Shown here: piece after piece, positions 8,243 through 16,390 of the stretch
How the letters are laid out: each line of letters starts with the position of its first letter
How positions within the stretch are numbered: the first letter of the stretch is position 1
NCBI RefSeq assembly: GCF_000374645.1
Contig: NZ_KB894819.1
Location: forward strand, 1-53,965
DNA: 53,965 bases
From: Arhodomonas aquaeolei DSM 8974
Lineage (GTDB): Bacteria; Pseudomonadota; Gammaproteobacteria; Nitrococcales; Nitrococcaceae
Direction: 5' to 3'
Made by a program: the position numbers and the translations under genes
The notes under the pieces: model-generated
Database searches by the model: none
Told to the model about the DNA's origin: nothing
What the model saw: only the letters and a program-made list of their open reading frames with translations

Positions 8243-8658
8243 GCCGTGCCCGCCTCCCGCGGCGGTATCGAGTACGTGGCCGTCACGTGGGCCACGGCCT
8301 GGTCGTCGCCCTCCGAGAATACGGTCACCTCCCCCACCGCGAGGCGTTTGCCGAGCTTGAGCATGCGCGCCTCGGCGATGAGATCGCGCACCGGCGGCCG
8401 GCGCAGGAAATTCGCATTGAGGTTGGTCGTCACCGCCTGGGCCACCGGTCCGAGATTGGCCAGGATCGCCACGTACAGCGCCGTGTCCGCCAGCCCCATC
8501 ATGGTCGGCCCGGAGACCGTACCCCCGGGGCGCAGATGCTCATCGCCGACGGCGAGGCGCAGCCGGGCCGTGAGCGGCCCCACCGTCTCCACCCGTCCGT
8601 ACCCCTGGGGGAAATGCTCCGCGAGAAAGGCCTGCACGGCCGGCAAGTCCATCTCCAT
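8239..8658 (-). CDS. PaaI-like hotdog-fold thioesterase
   Basis: A 139-residue single hotdog domain with the family stretch GGTVSGPTMMGLADTALY near residues 45-62, which forms the acyl-CoA thioesterase active-site helix. The start has a near-consensus AAGGAGGT ribosome site. It is first of four overlapping genes. It probably hydrolyses an acyl- or aryl-CoA, but nothing in the operon identifies which. It is divergent from the DUF2189 gene across a 122-bp promoter region. Confidence 0.87.
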   Translation of the reverse strand: MEMDLPAVQAFLAEHFPQGYGRVETVGPLTARLRLAVGDEHLRPGGTVSGPTMMGLADTALYVAILANLGPVAQAVTTNLNANFLRRPPVRDLIAEARMLKLGKRLAVGEVTVFSEGDDQAVAHVTATYSIPPREAGTA

Positions 8659-8780
8659 CGTCTACACCTCCTTACTGCCGGCATGTTACGACGCCGACGC
8701 GGCCATGCGCGAGACCTTCCGCTGCCGTACCGGAGAGTGCTATGACAACACTACAACAACGACGGAAGGAGGAACCCGCC

Positions 8781-9536
8781 ATGGACGAGCATACCGATAA
8801 CGACACCGGTACCACCGAGGACTGGATCCCGGAGCCGCGCCGGCTCGCGGCCACCGCACCGCTGACCTGGGTGTGCCTCGGATGGCGCGACTTCCGCGCC
8901 GCGCCCTTCGAGAGCCTGACGTTCGGCCTCCTCGTCACCCTGATCGGGGTAATCATCGCCGCGGGGAGCTGGATCAGCGGCAACCTGCTGATCCTGTACG
9001 TGACCGCCGGCGGGTTCCTGCTCGTGGGCCCGCTGATCGCCTTCGCCCTGTATGCCACCAGCCGGGCGCTCGAGCAGAGCCAGCCCCCGTCGGTGCGCAT
9101 CTGCCTGCGCAGCATGCGGGCGAACCTGAGCAACCACGTAATCTTCGCGCTGGTGCTGCTGGTGCTCTTCCTGCTCTGGGCCCGTGCCGCTGCCATGGTC
9201 CACGTGTTCTTTCCCGCCATGGCCGAGCCCGGCTGGCGCTCCTGGGTGCCGTTCCTGGGCATCGGCAGTGCCGTGGGCGCGGTCTTCGCGGCGCTGGGGT
9301 TCGCCGGCTCGGCGTTCTCGCTGCCGATGATGATGGACCGCGGCACGGACGTGATCACGGCCGTGATCACCAGTTTCCGCGCGGTGCTGTCGAACCGCGC
9401 CGCGATGGCGGTGTGGGCGGCCCTGATCGTCGCCGGCGTGATGATCGGCTTCGCCACCGCCTTCATCGGCCTGGCAGTGACCGTACCGGTACTCGGCTAT
9501 GCCACCTGGCACGGCTACCGCGCAACGCTGGCGTAG
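8781..9536 (+). CDS. DUF2189 integral membrane protein
   Basis: A 251-residue inner-membrane protein with about six hydrophobic helices. The N-terminus is hydrophilic and acidic, followed by VCLGWRDFRAAPFESLTFG, the DUF2189 family opening. I prefer the ATG after AAGGAGGAACCCGCC; an in-frame ATG 13 codons upstream has no ribosome site and would include that sequence in the coding region. No enzymatic motif is present. Relatives often sit near cytochrome c or respiratory genes, but not here. Function is unknown. Confidence 0.85.
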   Translation: MDEHTDNDTGTTEDWIPEPRRLAATAPLTWVCLGWRDFRAAPFESLTFGLLVTLIGVIIAAGSWISGNLLILYVTAGGFLLVGPLIAFALYATSRALEQSQPPSVRICLRSMRANLSNHVIFALVLLVLFLLWARAAAMVHVFFPAMAEPGWRSWVPFLGIGSAVGAVFAALGFAGSAFSLPMMMDRGTDVITAVITSFRAVLSNRAAMAVWAALIVAGVMIGFATAFIGLAVTVPVLGYATWHGYRATLA

Positions 9537-9786
9537 CGGGCCACGGTGAGCGCCCTTCGGACGTATCCGGCACCTGCTCACGGATGACACCAGGGCGTTA
9601 GCCCTGGCGATACGGAACACGGATCACGTCGCACGCGGCCGTTCGTGGCCTGCAGCATTTCGATATCGTGGGCAGCCCGGCGGGCTCCCGGACGGTCGGC
9701 CGCTGACAGGCAGCCGCCCTACGGGGAGGCCCCGCGGCGAAGCTGTGCGACAGCCCGGAACGAGCGACGGGGAAGGCGGACCGGGC
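9537..9786. other. Intergenic stretch with no supported gene
   Basis: Only a short hairpin is seen (CCAGGGC, GTTA, GCCCTGG at 9590-9607, no T-tract), possibly the weak end of the DUF2189 transcript. A minus-strand open frame across this part has no ribosome site and crosses the small-RNA terminator, so I do not call it. Confidence 0.5.
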
Positions 9787-9815
9787 AAAAAAATGCCGGC
9801 CCGTGAGGGCCGGCA
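9787..9815 (-). terminator. Rho-independent terminator of the candidate small RNA
   Basis: On the minus strand TGCCGGCCC, loop TCAC, GGGCCGGCA gives a perfect 9-bp stem followed by seven T. No protein gene lies directly upstream of it, and the porin copy further up has its own terminator at 10014-10038. Confidence 0.9.
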
Positions 9816-9929
9816 GCACGAGAGCTACGGGGAAATAGGAGACGCGCCCGCTGCAAGGACACCCACCCAGGTCAGCAGCGGGCGCGCGGGATGAGTCGAG
9901 GCGAACTGCCACCAATCCCCGATCTCTTC
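9787..9929 (-). ncRNA. Candidate structured small RNA, about 143 nt, oxygen-regulated
   Basis: The segment has its own promoter (CATAAT -10) and FNR/ANR-type box upstream and a strong terminator at its end, without a credible reading frame. Between them is a perfect 12-bp stem, CGCGCCCGCTGC with GCAGCGGGCGCG (9843-9886), with a 20-base loop. The stretch between this stem and the terminator reads UCUCCUAUUUCCCC, unpaired and complementary to AGGAG-type ribosome sites, as expected for a seed region. The T7 tail would suit Hfq binding. The architecture recalls FnrS-type small RNAs, but I recognise no sequence family. The neighbouring porins are natural candidate targets. Confidence 0.55.
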
Positions 9930-9935
9930 CCGGGA

Positions 9936-9980
9936 ATTATGGAAACATCCCGGGGATGCCGCCGCCTTGATCCAGGTCAA
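9936..9980 (-). promoter_or_regulatory. FNR/ANR-type box and -10 element
   Basis: Minus strand: TTGACCTGGATCAA (9967-9980) matches the FNR consensus TTGAT-N4-ATCAA with one substitution. CATAAT (9936-9941) follows 25 bases after the box. A start near 9929 puts the box centre at about -44, close to the -41.5 of class II FNR promoters. No -35 hexamer is present, as expected for activator-dependent promoters. On the plus strand nothing downstream of the box could be its target. Confidence 0.6.
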
Positions 9981-10013
9981 CGAGCACGCATTGGGTGTAT
10001 CGGCTGCGCACGC

Positions 10014-10038
10014 AAAAAGCCCCGGCGCCAGCCGGGGC
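10014..10038 (-). terminator. Terminator of the truncated porin gene
   Basis: Minus strand: GCCCCGGC, loop TGGC, GCCGGGGC, then five T. It lies 34 bases beyond the porin stop codon. Confidence 0.88.
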
Positions 10039-10071
10039 GAATGTCATCGATCTCGTTGTTGTTGTTATGCC

Positions 10072-11076
10072 CTAGAAGACGTACTGGGCCGCCACGGAGA
10101 TGCGATTCGCGTCGCCGCGATCGTCGCCGTTCATGTCGTCGGCGCTGTAGTACGCGTACTCGATGCCGTAGGTGACGCGCTCGACCGGCTGCCACATGTA
10201 GTTCAGGAAGGCGTTCTCGTGGACCTCGTCGGTGCCGGCCTCCTCGGCGTCGTCGATGTCGGTACGGCCGTAGGAGAGATTGATCGTCCCCGGCCCGGCG
10301 TCGACGCTGACGCCCACGGTACCGCCCCAGGCACCGACGGTCTCGAGATCGCCGCCGTCCCAGTAGGCGTCCGGGGCACCGGAGCGGTAGAGGTAGCTGC
10401 CCGCGCCGTCGAGGTAGTTGATCGCGCCGTGCACCGAGACGGCACCGAAGTCGTAGGAACCGGCGGCGAAGGCGCCGTAGCCCGTGACGTCGTCGTTCTC
10501 GCCCGCGTCCTCGACCTGGCGCACCAGACCGGCAAACGAGTAACCGAAGTTACCCGCGTTGCCCTCATAACGCGCGGTGAAGGCAGGCAGGCTGTCCTTC
10601 GCGCCCGTGGCGCCGGCGGGTGCCGAACCGTCGCCGTCGGCGATCTCGGACTGCGGGTCCTCGACGGCGACGGAGAAGTCGCCCACGGTGTAGCGGAACT
10701 GCGCCAGGCGGGACTGATAGCCGGCGTCACCCGCCAGGCCGCCGAAGTCGATCTTCGGCGTGGTCCCCACGAAGCTGTTGTAGTTGGACCACGTCTGGCC
10801 GGCGAGCAGCCCGTTCCAGGTGCCGTAGGCGTGGCGCAGCCGGAAACTGCCCCCGCCGTTGCCACGGAAGTCACCCTCGATCCGGGTCACCAGGTCGCTG
10901 CCGGACATGTCGGTCGCCGTCTGGAAGCCGATGCGGCTCTGGCTCGCATCGAGGTCCGTATAGCCGTCCGGGGCATCGTCGTCATCCGTCAGCCCGGCGA
11001 ACCCGCCACCGGTGGCGTCGCCGATGTTCTCGTCGAAATCGTACGACATTCCTCCTGGGTTCTGAACGATGCGCAA
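10072..11076 (-). pseudogene. DcaP-like porin copy lacking signal peptide and first strand
   Basis: Closely similar along its length to the intact porin next door, ending in the same SVAAQYVF outer-membrane C-terminus, with GFQTATDMSGSDLVTRIEGD and RLRHAYGTWNGLLAGQTW intact. Homology begins abruptly at MSYDFDE, which corresponds to residue 47 of the intact precursor, so the signal peptide and first beta-strand are missing. The open frame extends only nine codons further to a TTG. An AGGAGGA lies directly against the internal ATG (11049), too close for normal initiation. This looks like a deletion that fused the ribosome site to codon 47. The body has no stops or frameshifts, so the loss is recent or the product has another use. 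Confidence 0.7.
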
Positions 11077-11101
11077 TCATCCGCTGTGCCGGGGCTCCCC
11101 T

Positions 11102-11135
11102 GTTGCAGCAGAGCAACAACCGTTGCACAACGGTT
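11102..11135. promoter_or_regulatory. Two adjacent palindromes upstream of the truncated porin
   Basis: GTTGC-N6-GCAAC (11102-11117) is followed at once by the perfect 18-bp palindrome AACCGTTGCACAACGGTT (11118-11135). The first motif recurs upstream of the intact porin (12752-12767, GTTGCAGAAACGCAAC), which suggests binding sites of a shared regulator. The rest of 11077-11305 is an A/C-rich to purine-rich leader with no gene. Confidence 0.5.
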
Positions 11136-11305
11136 TAAACGTAAATGAAACCAACATGAAATACAACAGCCATATTACAACCCGTCGCCAACATCCGCTG
11201 AGCGGACGACGGCACCGGCCGGCAGGACACCACCGCTGAGGGACAGATAAAGAGACGGAAAAGAAGAGAGAGACGGAGAGAGAGCAGGACGGAGGACCGG
11301 AAACG

Positions 11306-11337
11306 AAAAAGGCCCCGATCCGGGACGGATCGGGGCC
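11306..11337 (-). terminator. Terminator of the intact porin gene
   Basis: Minus strand: GGCCCCGATCCG and CGGATCGGGGCC form a 12-bp stem with a 3-base loop, followed by five T. Confidence 0.93.
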
Positions 11338-11378
11338 TTCAGCGACGATTCTGCAATCGTCAGCGCTATGCAGCGTCC

Positions 11379-12518
11379 TTAGAAGACGTACTGCGCGGCG
11401 ACGGACACGCGGTTCGCGTCCGCGTCATCACCGTTGTCGGCCTCGGTCTTCCAGTAGGAGTACTCGATGCCGTAGGTGACGCGCTCGACCGGCTGCCACA
11501 TGTAGTTGAGGAAGACGTTCTGGTTGGTCTCCGGCGTGGTGTAGCCCGCGCTGCTCACGTCGTCGGAGTCGTCGACCTCCACACGGCCATACGAGAGGTT
11601 CACCGTACCCGGACCCGCGTCGGCACTCACGCCCACGCTGCCACCCCAGGCACTGACGGTCTCGAGGTCGCCGTCGGCCTCGATGTAGGCGTCGGGCGCG
11701 TTGAAGTCACTGTAGCCGGACTGGTAGAGGTAGCTGGTCGCACCGTCGACATAGTTGACCGTGCCCTGGAAGGAGAAGGCACCCATGTCATAAGAACCGG
11801 CGACGAAGCCACCGTAACCCATGGCGTCGTCGTTCTCCTCGGCGTCCTCGATCTGCCGGACGATACCGGCGACGGAGTAGCCGAAGCGACCCTGGGAACC
11901 CTCGTAACGGGCGGACAGCGCCGGGAGGGAGTCCTTCTTGTAGTCGTCGCTCGTACCACCGGCAGCCTGGGAGTAGATGTTGGTCTGCGGATCCTCGAGG
12001 GCGACGGAGAAGTCGCCGATGGTGTAACGGAACTGGGCCGTGCGCAGCTGGTAGCCGGCGGTGCCCGCCAGGCTGTTGAAGTCCAGCGTCGCGGTGTTGC
12101 CCACGAAGCTGTTGTAGTTCGACCAGGTCTGACCGGCCAGGACGCCGTTCCAGGAACCGTAGGCATGACGCAGGCGGAAGCCGCCACCGCCGTTGCCGCG
12201 GAAGTCGCCCTCGATGCGGGTCACGAGGTCGCTGCCTTCCATGTCGGTGCTGGTCTGGAAGCCGACGCGGCTCTGGGTCGCGTCAATATCGCTGTACCCA
12301 TCGGCGTCCTCGTCGTCGACCAGGTTGCCGAAGTTGCCCTGGGTCGCGTCGCCGAGCTGCTCGTCGACGTCGTAGGACATCTTGCCGATGGCGTAGCCGT
12401 AAATGGACACGGTGGTGTCACCGGCCTGGAAGTCCACGGCCGCGGCCTGACCGGCGGCGGCCAGCGCCAGGGCGGAGACGGTGCCGATCGCGGCACCCTT
12501 GATGATATGACGAGCCAT
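11379..12518 (-). CDS. DcaP-like outer-membrane porin
   Basis: A 379-residue precursor. The signal peptide MARHIIKGAAIGTVSALALA, then AAGQAAA, is cleaved around A27, followed by VDFQAGDTTVSIYGYAIGKM. The body has the DcaP-family features RVGFQTSTDMEG, LVTRIEGDFRGNGGGGFRLR, HAYGSWNG and AGQTWSNYNSF, acidic loops, and a terminal SVAAQYVF recognised by the BAM complex. The start ATG has AGGAGGGAG 7 bases upstream; an in-frame ATG 11 codons earlier covers that site and is rejected. DcaP-type porins form trimers that pass dicarboxylates and other anions, but the substrate here is unknown. It is monocistronic, with its own terminator and a truncated paralogue downstream. Confidence 0.93.
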   Translation of the reverse strand: MARHIIKGAAIGTVSALALAAAGQAAAVDFQAGDTTVSIYGYAIGKMSYDVDEQLGDATQGNFGNLVDDEDADGYSDIDATQSRVGFQTSTDMEGSDLVTRIEGDFRGNGGGGFRLRHAYGSWNGVLAGQTWSNYNSFVGNTATLDFNSLAGTAGYQLRTAQFRYTIGDFSVALEDPQTNIYSQAAGGTSDDYKKDSLPALSARYEGSQGRFGYSVAGIVRQIEDAEENDDAMGYGGFVAGSYDMGAFSFQGTVNYVDGATSYLYQSGYSDFNAPDAYIEADGDLETVSAWGGSVGVSADAGPGTVNLSYGRVEVDDSDDVSSAGYTTPETNQNVFLNYMWQPVERVTYGIEYSYWKTEADNGDDADANRVSVAAQYVF

Positions 12519-12972
12519 GCTGACTCCCTCCTGATAGCGGTTTGCGTTCAAAACGATCAGATTGCACTGCTGTTGTTTGCGTGCAACACGCCAGGTCCGT
12601 CACCCGACAGAGGGGAGTATAGACCAAGAGGTTCACCTTTTTGCAACATCTTTCTTCGCATTTTGGTGTAATTCGTTGCGCTGACACCACACCCCAACCC
12701 CGAAACGTTACGGACGGTTACAGGCTGCCCCACTGACTCCCCTCGCCTGCTGTTGCAGAAACGCAACCATCGCGGGCACCCGCCGGCCATCGGACACGCC
12801 CGGCATGGATTGCGATATCGGTGACAGGCTTTAGAATCACGGGTTTGGCTCCGGCCGGGGCGCGTGCGGCGACGGCACGCGGGGGCCAGCACCGGCGGGA
12901 CGTCCCGGGCGGGCGTGGCGCTGGGGCCATGGTCTATAACGATTAAGACGACAGTGTTAGGGGGTTCCGCCC
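12519..12972. promoter_or_regulatory. Porin / liv intergenic region with TGTTGCA motifs
   Basis: A gene-free region between the porin and livG, which diverge. It holds the porin promoter (12616-12646), several TGTTGCA-like heptamers in either orientation (near 12589, 12641 and 12751) and the dyad GTTGCAGAAACGCAAC (12752-12767). On the liv side a possible -10 TATAAC lies at 12935-12940. The A/T-rich part (12620-12690) contrasts with the surrounding GC. Confidence 0.5.
12616..12646 (-). promoter_or_regulatory. Probable porin promoter
   Basis: Minus strand: TTGCAA, then TATACT 19 bases later. With GCAAAA as the -35 the spacing is 17. The predicted leader is about 90 nt up to the porin start, and the -35 overlaps one TGTTGCA motif, so a regulator bound there would affect initiation. 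Confidence 0.45.
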
Positions 12973-13749
12973 TTGATTACCATCGACAACGTCTCGAAGG
13001 CCTTCGGCGGCCTGAAGGCGGTGCAGAACGTCTCGTTCGAGGTCGAACGCGGCAGCATCACCGGCCTGATAGGCCCGAACGGCGCCGGCAAGAGCACGCT
13101 GTTCAATATCGTCGCCGGCCTCATCCCGCCGGACAGCGGCCGGATCACCCTCGAAGGCACGGACATCACCGGCATCCCCCCGCACCGCCTCTTCCACATG
13201 GGGCTGGTTCGCACCTTCCAGATCCCCCACGAGTTCTCCCGCATGACCGTGCGCGAGAACCTCATGGTGGTGCCGGCGGGTCAGTCCGGTGAGAACCTCT
13301 TCAATGCCTGGTTCCGCTGGGCCCGGGTGCGGCGCGAGGACAGCCGGGTGCTCGAGCAGGTCGAGGAGGTGCTGGACTTCCTCGAGATCGGCCACGTCGC
13401 CGACGAGCTCGCCGGCAACCTCTCCGGCGGCCAGAAGAAGCTCCTCGATCTCGGCCGGGCGATGATGACCGACGCCAAGGCCGTGCTCCTCGACGAGCCC
13501 GGCGCCGGCGTCAACCGCACGCTGCTCGGGCGCATCTCCGCCGCGATACAGCGACTGAACACCGAGCGCGGCTATACCTTCTGCGTCATCGAGCACGACA
13601 TGGACCTGATCTCCACACTCTGCGAGCCGGTGCACGTCATGGCCAACGGGGAGCTGATCGCCTCCGGGCCGATGGCGGAGCTGCGCCAGAACGAACAGGT
13701 CCGCGAGGCCTACCTCGGCGGCGGCGTGAGCGGGAGGGCAGGCGAGTAA
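12973..13749 (+). CDS. livG: Branched-chain amino acid ABC transporter ATPase LivG
   Basis: A 258-residue ATPase of the high-affinity branched-chain (or polar) amino acid importer. Walker A is GPNGAGKST (34-42). The signature LSGGQKKLLDLGRAM, Walker B AVLLDEPGAGVN and the switch His in CVIEHDMD are all present. The start is TTG, chosen because the family N-terminus (ITIDNVSKAFGG) begins right there and a G-rich run precedes it. Its stop overlaps the livF start by one base. The order G-F-H-M puts the ATPases first, unlike E. coli livKHMGF. Confidence 0.93.
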   Translation: MITIDNVSKAFGGLKAVQNVSFEVERGSITGLIGPNGAGKSTLFNIVAGLIPPDSGRITLEGTDITGIPPHRLFHMGLVRTFQIPHEFSRMTVRENLMVVPAGQSGENLFNAWFRWARVRREDSRVLEQVEEVLDFLEIGHVADELAGNLSGGQKKLLDLGRAMMTDAKAVLLDEPGAGVNRTLLGRISAAIQRLNTERGYTFCVIEHDMDLISTLCEPVHVMANGELIASGPMAELRQNEQVREAYLGGGVSGRAGE

Positions 13750-14456
13750 TGACTATGCTTCTCGAGGCGAGCGGGCTGTACGGCGGCTACGGTGGCGTCG
13801 ACATCCTCAACGGGACGAACCTCACCGTCGGCGACGACGAGATCGTGGTGATCGTCGGGCCCAACGGGGCGGGCAAATCCACGGCCATGAAGGCGGTCTT
13901 CGGCCTGCTTCATGTCCGCCAGGGGCATGTGCGCTACCGGGGCGACGACATCACCAACGCCCGCCCTGAACAGATGGTGCGCCGGGGCATCGCCTACGTG
14001 CCCCAGGAACACAACGTCTTCCCGTCGATGAGCGTGCGCGAGAACCTGGAGATGGGGGCCTACCTCATGTCCGGCGATATCAGCGCGCGCATGGAGCGGG
14101 TCTTCGGCCTCTTCCCCAAGCTCAGGGAGCGGCGCCATCAGCAGGCCGGGCTGATGTCCGGCGGCGAGCGCCAGATGGTCGCCATGGGCCGGGCGCTGAT
14201 GATCGAGCCGAGCCTGCTGATGCTCGACGAGCCCACCGCGGGCCTCTCGCCGCTGCTCATCGACGAGACCTTCGAGCGGATCCGCGAGATCCGCGATCTC
14301 GGCATCGGGGTGCTGATGGTAGAGCAGAACGCCAAGCAGGCGCTCGCCATCGCCGACCGCGGCTACGTGCTGGCCACCGGCCGCAATCGCTACGAGGATA
14401 CCGGCCCGAACCTCCTGGCGAACCAGGAAGTGGCCGAGATGTTCCTGGGAGGCTGA
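13749..14456 (+). CDS. livF: Branched-chain amino acid ABC transporter ATPase LivF
   Basis: A 235-residue partner ATPase with Walker A GPNGAGKST (37-45), signature SGGERQMVAMGRALM, Walker B LLMLDEPTAGLSP and the downstream VEQNAKQAL typical of LivF. It pairs with LivG as a heterodimer under the LivH/LivM membrane domains. The start overlaps the livG stop (TAATG), and livH begins 5 bases after its stop. Confidence 0.94.
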   Translation: MTMLLEASGLYGGYGGVDILNGTNLTVGDDEIVVIVGPNGAGKSTAMKAVFGLLHVRQGHVRYRGDDITNARPEQMVRRGIAYVPQEHNVFPSMSVRENLEMGAYLMSGDISARMERVFGLFPKLRERRHQQAGLMSGGERQMVAMGRALMIEPSLLMLDEPTAGLSPLLIDETFERIREIRDLGIGVLMVEQNAKQALAIADRGYVLATGRNRYEDTGPNLLANQEVAEMFLGG

Positions 14457-14461
14457 CCCCG

Positions 14462-15331
14462 ATGAACGAGATCGTCCAACTGCTCATCTACGGCGTGGTG
14501 CTGGGCAGCATCCTGACCATGGGCGCCATCGGCGTGTCCATGATCTTCGGCATCCTGCGCTTCGCCCACTTCGCCCACGGCGACTTCATGACCCTGGGCG
14601 CCTACATCGGCCTGGCGTTCATCTCCGCCTTCGGGCTCTCGCCCTGGTGGGCGCTGCCCTCGGGGATGATCGGCATGGCCGCCGTGGCCGTACTCATCGA
14701 CAAGGTTCTCTACCAGCGCATACGGCGCACCCAGCCGGTGATCCTGCTGATCTCCTCGTTCGGCATGGCGCTGGTCATCCGCGCCGCGGTCCAGCTCATC
14801 TGGGGCTCGGACAACCAGTCCTACGCCAAGGGCATCCAGTTCCCGTGGCGGCTGGACATCCTCGGCGGACTGCGGATCAAGCCGGACCACGTCTGGATCG
14901 TGCTCATCGCCTTCGCGCTGGTGGTGGCGGTACACCTGTTCCTCACGCGCACGAAGATGGGCAAGGCCATGCGCGCGATGTCCGACAACATGGACCTCGC
15001 GCTGATCACCGGCATCCCCGCGGAGCGCGTGATCACCTGGACATGGGTCATCGGCGGCGGGCTCGCCGCGGCCGCGGGCGTGTTCCTCGGCATCGACACG
15101 CGGCTCTACCCGGTCATGGGCTGGACGGCACTGCTGCCGGTGTTTGCCGCCGCCATCCTCGGCGGCATCGGCCGGCCCTACGGCGCCATCGCCGGCGGCA
15201 TGGTCATCGGCATCGCCATGGAGATGTCGACCCTGGTCATCCCCGCCGCCTACAAGCCCGCCGTCGCCTTCGCGATCATGGTCGTGATGCTCGTCGTCCG
15301 CCCGCAGGGCCTGTTCAAGGGGACGCTGTGA
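14462..15331 (+). CDS. livH: Branched-chain amino acid ABC permease LivH
   Basis: A 289-residue inner-membrane permease of about eight helices. It has the LivH opening GVVLGSILTMGAIGVSMIFG, then ILRFAHFAHGDFM, and the cytoplasmic coupling segment GKAMRAMSDNMDLALITGI. The central HGDFM/GAY region is intact. The stop overlaps the livM start. No regulatory feature is seen inside the operon, so the four genes should be made as one message. Confidence 0.93.
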   Translation: MNEIVQLLIYGVVLGSILTMGAIGVSMIFGILRFAHFAHGDFMTLGAYIGLAFISAFGLSPWWALPSGMIGMAAVAVLIDKVLYQRIRRTQPVILLISSFGMALVIRAAVQLIWGSDNQSYAKGIQFPWRLDILGGLRIKPDHVWIVLIAFALVVAVHLFLTRTKMGKAMRAMSDNMDLALITGIPAERVITWTWVIGGGLAAAAGVFLGIDTRLYPVMGWTALLPVFAAAILGGIGRPYGAIAGGMVIGIAMEMSTLVIPAAYKPAVAFAIMVVMLVVRPQGLFKGTL

Positions 15332-16284
15332 TGGAACTCTCCGGCTTTTCCGCCTATCTGGTTTCCTTCCTCACCTTCGCGGGCATCTACGCGGTGCTCG
15401 CGCTGGGCCTGAACATGCAGTGGGGCTTCACCGGGCAGTTCAACATCGGTGTCGCCGGCTTCTTCGCGGTGGGTGCCTACACCACCGCGATCCTCACCAC
15501 CCCCGGCAGCCCGGCGTATCTCGGCGGCTTCGGCATGCCCTTCCTCGTTGGTCTCGGCGGGGCGGTGATCACCTCCAGCATCATCGGCGTCATCATCGGC
15601 CTGATCACCGCAAGGCTGAGAACGGACTACCTCGCCATCGCCACGATCGGCATCGCCGAGATCATCCGGCTGTTCCTCAAGAACGAGGACTGGCTGACCA
15701 ACGGCGTGCGCGGCATCCCCGCCGTGCAGCGGCCGTTCGCGGACACCGCGCTGGACTCGCCGCTCACCTACCTGCTGGTCGTGGCGCTGTTCGTCGTCGG
15801 CGTCTACTTCCTGGTCGAGCGGGCCTATGTCTCCCCCTGGGGCCGGGTGCTCCGCGCGATCCGGGAGAACGAGCCGGCCTCCGCCGCCGCCGGCAAGGAC
15901 ATCGCCCGCTTCCGGCTGCAGGCCTTCGTGGTCGGCTCCGCGATCATGGGCCTTGGCGGCGGTCTGTACGCCCACTTCTTCGGCTTCGTCAGCCCCGAGG
16001 CATTCCGGCCGCTATACGGCACCTTCCTCATCTGGGTGATGCTCATCGCCGGCGGCAGCGGCAACAACCGGGGCGCCATCCTCGGCGCCGTGATCGTCTG
16101 GGGCCTGTGGTCCGGCACCGAGATGCTCACCGGCATGCTGCCCTCCGAGTACTCCACCCAGGCGGCGGCCCTGCGCGTGCTGCTCATCGGCGCACTGCTC
16201 CAGGTCATCCTGGTCACCCGCCCGGAGGGCATCCTCCCGGAGAAGGCACCACGGCTCATTGCACGTCGGCGGGATAAACAGTAA
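15331..16284 (+). CDS. livM: Branched-chain amino acid ABC permease LivM
   Basis: A 317-residue inner-membrane permease with QWGFTGQFNIGVAGFFAVGA near the N-terminus and the coupling motif GRVLRAIRENEPASAAAGKD, both diagnostic of LivM. The length is near the core LivM size without an N-terminal extension. The ATG overlaps the livH stop (GTGATGG). The frame is open far upstream across livH, but that is a shadow. It is the last gene of livGFHM; no intrinsic terminator is visible before the REP island that follows. Confidence 0.92.
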   Translation: MELSGFSAYLVSFLTFAGIYAVLALGLNMQWGFTGQFNIGVAGFFAVGAYTTAILTTPGSPAYLGGFGMPFLVGLGGAVITSSIIGVIIGLITARLRTDYLAIATIGIAEIIRLFLKNEDWLTNGVRGIPAVQRPFADTALDSPLTYLLVVALFVVGVYFLVERAYVSPWGRVLRAIRENEPASAAAGKDIARFRLQAFVVGSAIMGLGGGLYAHFFGFVSPEAFRPLYGTFLIWVMLIAGGSGNNRGAILGAVIVWGLWSGTEMLTGMLPSEYSTQAAALRVLLIGALLQVILVTRPEGILPEKAPRLIARRRDKQ

Positions 16285-16390
16285 AGGCGGGGGCCGTGTT
16301 AGGCGGCCGAGGGCGGGGCGTACAATGCCACGGACGGCACCCCCCGGCCCCTATGGGTTCAGGCTGAGCCGGCGTTCGGCTCACGTGGAC

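Noticed and set aside
9590-9607. Hairpin CCAGGGC-GTTA-GCCCTGG after the DUF2189 gene as a terminator
   Set aside because: The stem is only 7 bp and no T-tract follows on either strand.
9598-9915. Minus-strand ORF of about 105 codons across the candidate small RNA
   Set aside because: No ribosome site, no recognisable domain, and it reads through the perfect hairpin and the terminator.
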